Assembly: GCF_900114375.1 (NCBI RefSeq)
Contig: NZ_FOSV01000003.1
Coordinates: 239,724-303,723, forward strand
Length of the DNA: 64,000 nucleotides
Source: Methylorubrum salsuginis
GTDB taxonomy: Bacteria; Pseudomonadota; Alphaproteobacteria; Rhizobiales; Beijerinckiaceae
Reading direction: 5' to 3'
The position numbers and the translations under genes are program-made. Shown one piece after another: positions 62,887 through 64,000 of the stretch. Below the pieces are notes generated by a model, which worked only from the letters and a program-made list of their open reading frames with translations, searched no databases and had not been told where the DNA came from. Position 1 is the stretch's first letter. Every line of letters begins with the position of its first letter.

Positions 62887-62994
62887 CCGGAGCCGGTCGC
62901 GCAAAATCGCCCGCACGGGGCAAATCCGCGGCGGCGGCGTGAGAGGGCGTTAAGACATCTTGTGCACGATCATCCTCGGCCGAGGGGGAAGATC

Positions 62995-63891
62995 GTGCAT
63001 ATCGTCATCGTCGATTCGAGCCGCGTCATCCTCAAGGTCGTCGCCGGCATGCTGGAGCCGCGCGGCCACATCGTCTCCGCCTTCACCGACTCGGCCGAGG
63101 CGCTGGCCTACGTCACCGACAATCCCCGCGTCCGGGCGCTGATCACCAGTCTGGAGGTCCGTCCGCTCGCAGGCCTGGAGCTGTGCTGGTCGGCGCGGCT
63201 GCTGGCCGAGGCGAGCCGGCCGCTCTCGATCATCGTGATGTCGTCGGTGCGCAACGCCCGCAACCTGGCCGAAGCCCTGGACAGCGGCGCCGACGACTTC
63301 ATCGACAAGCCGCCGGGCGCCGAGGAATTGCAGGCCCGCCTGCGGGCGGCCGAGCGCCTGACGAGCCTGCAGAGCGAGCTGATCCGCCTCGCCGAGACCG
63401 ATCCGCTCACCGGCCTGCTCAACCGCCGCGCCTTCCTTCAACGCACCCGCGAAGCGGCGGAGCGGGCGCGCTCGTTCGGGCAGCTCTCGGCGATGATCCT
63501 CGACATCGACCACTTCAAGCGCATCAACGACGAGCACGGCCACGATGTGGGCGATGCGGCGATCAAGGCGGTCTCGGCGCTGATCGCCGAGGAAGGCATC
63601 GCCGGTCGCCTCGGCGGCGAGGAATTCGCCGTGGTCCTGCCGGGAAAAAGCTTGTCCGAGGCCGAGGCGCTGGCCAACCGCCTGCGCCTCAAGGCGGCGG
63701 ACCTGCGTGTCCGCGGAGCCCGGGCGCCGGTGCGCCTGACCTGCTCCCTCGGCGTCAGCGAATGGAGCGAGGGCGAGACGGTCGAGGGCCTCCTGAAGCG
63801 GGCCGACATCGCCCTTTACGAGGCCAAGACCAGCGGCCGCAATCGCGTCGTCTCGGCCATGACCGACCTCGTCCTGTCCAGGACGGGCTGA
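62995..63891 (+). CDS. Diguanylate cyclase with degenerate receiver domain
   Basis: 298 residues from a GTG with GAGGGGGAAGATC upstream. The N-terminal receiver fold keeps D7 and the switch residues (VMSS, DKPP), but the phosphoacceptor Asp position is Ser52 (ALITSLEV), so classical phosphorylation is unlikely. A helical linker leads to a GGDEF domain: ETDPLTGLLNRRAFLQ, ILDIDHFKRINDEHGHDVGD, and the active site LGGEEF at residues 206-211. No RxxD product-inhibition site precedes it. It makes c-di-GMP from two GTP in the cytoplasm. A possible terminator hairpin lies at 63907-63932. Confidence 0.9.
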   Translation: MHIVIVDSSRVILKVVAGMLEPRGHIVSAFTDSAEALAYVTDNPRVRALITSLEVRPLAGLELCWSARLLAEASRPLSIIVMSSVRNARNLAEALDSGADDFIDKPPGAEELQARLRAAERLTSLQSELIRLAETDPLTGLLNRRAFLQRTREAAERARSFGQLSAMILDIDHFKRINDEHGHDVGDAAIKAVSALIAEEGIAGRLGGEEFAVVLPGKSLSEAEALANRLRLKAADLRVRGARAPVRLTCSLGVSEWSEGETVEGLLKRADIALYEAKTSGRNRVVSAMTDLVLSRTG

Positions 63892-63906
63892 GGCATCCGC
63901 GCCGGT

Positions 63907-63932
63907 CGCGTCACTCGGAATCTCGTGACGCG
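63907..63932 (+). terminator. Candidate terminator after the diguanylate cyclase gene
   Basis: Eight-base perfect stem CGCGTCAC/GTGACGCG with a ten-base loop, 15 bases after the stop; no T-tract. Confidence 0.5.
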
Positions 63933-64000
63933 GGGTCTCGGAAAGAGCCGATACGGCGCCGGGACGGACGGGACCCGCGCGATGCGTGCCGAACCGGGAC

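Noticed and set aside
1..64000. CRISPR arrays, rRNA, tRNA, insertion sequences, prophage
   Set aside because: No regularly spaced repeats, no structural RNA signature, and no transposase, integrase or phage protein was recognised anywhere in the window.

Overview
This window looks like a chromosomal segment of a Methylobacterium/Methylorubrum-type alphaproteobacterium (order Hyphomicrobiales). The evidence is high GC throughout, a petABC cytochrome bc1 operon, an acs/DUF485/actP acetate module, a phasin, a PdhS/DivL-type sensor kinase, a NepR-like general-stress domain, and paired bacterial transglutaminase-like cysteine proteinases. No rRNA, tRNA, CRISPR, insertion sequence, integrase or phage gene was seen. 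The species assignment is inference from gene content, not a database result.

Layout. 1-6.1 kb: capsule export and linker genes (Wza/KpsD-type export lipoprotein, an LTA-synthase-like phosphotransferase, kpsC, and divergent kpsS), followed by an SDR and a formyltransferase coupled to it. 7.8-9.1 kb: metY. 9.5-12.3 kb: petABC. 12.7-18.7 kb: mtnP, cell-wall genes (SLT transglycosylase, L,D-transpeptidase), a NepR-like/receiver fusion, a transglutaminase-like protein, a secreted protein and a phasin. 19-25.9 kb: a PdhS/DivL-like kinase without its phosphoacceptor histidine, then acs-DUF485-actP. 26-33.8 kb: housekeeping (ispA, mtgA, thrS, yidD, IscU-like scaffold, folE, hisI, patatin). 33.9-40.8 kb: Tim44-domain protein, PAS kinase, two tandem BTLCP proteases, PilZ protein, PAS_5 protein, rhomboid. 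40.9-47.4 kb: outer-membrane barrel, CBS protein, divergent old-yellow-enzyme and glutathionyl-hydroquinone reductase genes, CnoX-like thioredoxin, Lon-N protein, Trm112. 47.5-54.4 kb: a tightly overlapping minus-strand glycosyltransferase operon behind an M20 peptidase. 54.8-63.9 kb: a PaoABC-type aldehyde oxidase, crcB, a VanX-like dipeptidase, small orphan genes, an FTR1 permease and a diguanylate cyclase.

How the genes fit together. Two separate surface-polysaccharide blocks (kps-type capsule at the left edge, glycosyltransferases at 47-52 kb) sit among envelope-maintenance enzymes (SLT, LDT, MtgA, VanX-like, BTLCPs) and several signalling proteins (PdhS-like kinase, NepR-REC, PAS kinase, PilZ, GGDEF). 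The acetate block pairs uptake with activation.

Most notable: (i) the NepR-like/receiver fusion at 15.2 kb; (ii) the PdhS-type kinase with Arg in place of the phospho-His at 19-21.5 kb; (iii) a palindromic intergenic-repeat element translated in frame inside a glycosyltransferase at 51.1 kb; (iv) a second intergenic repeat family present twice; and (v) strong uncharacterised inverted repeats upstream of acs, petA, metY and the iron permease. I did not find a clear multi-gene system of unknown type; most of the window is recognisable core genome.
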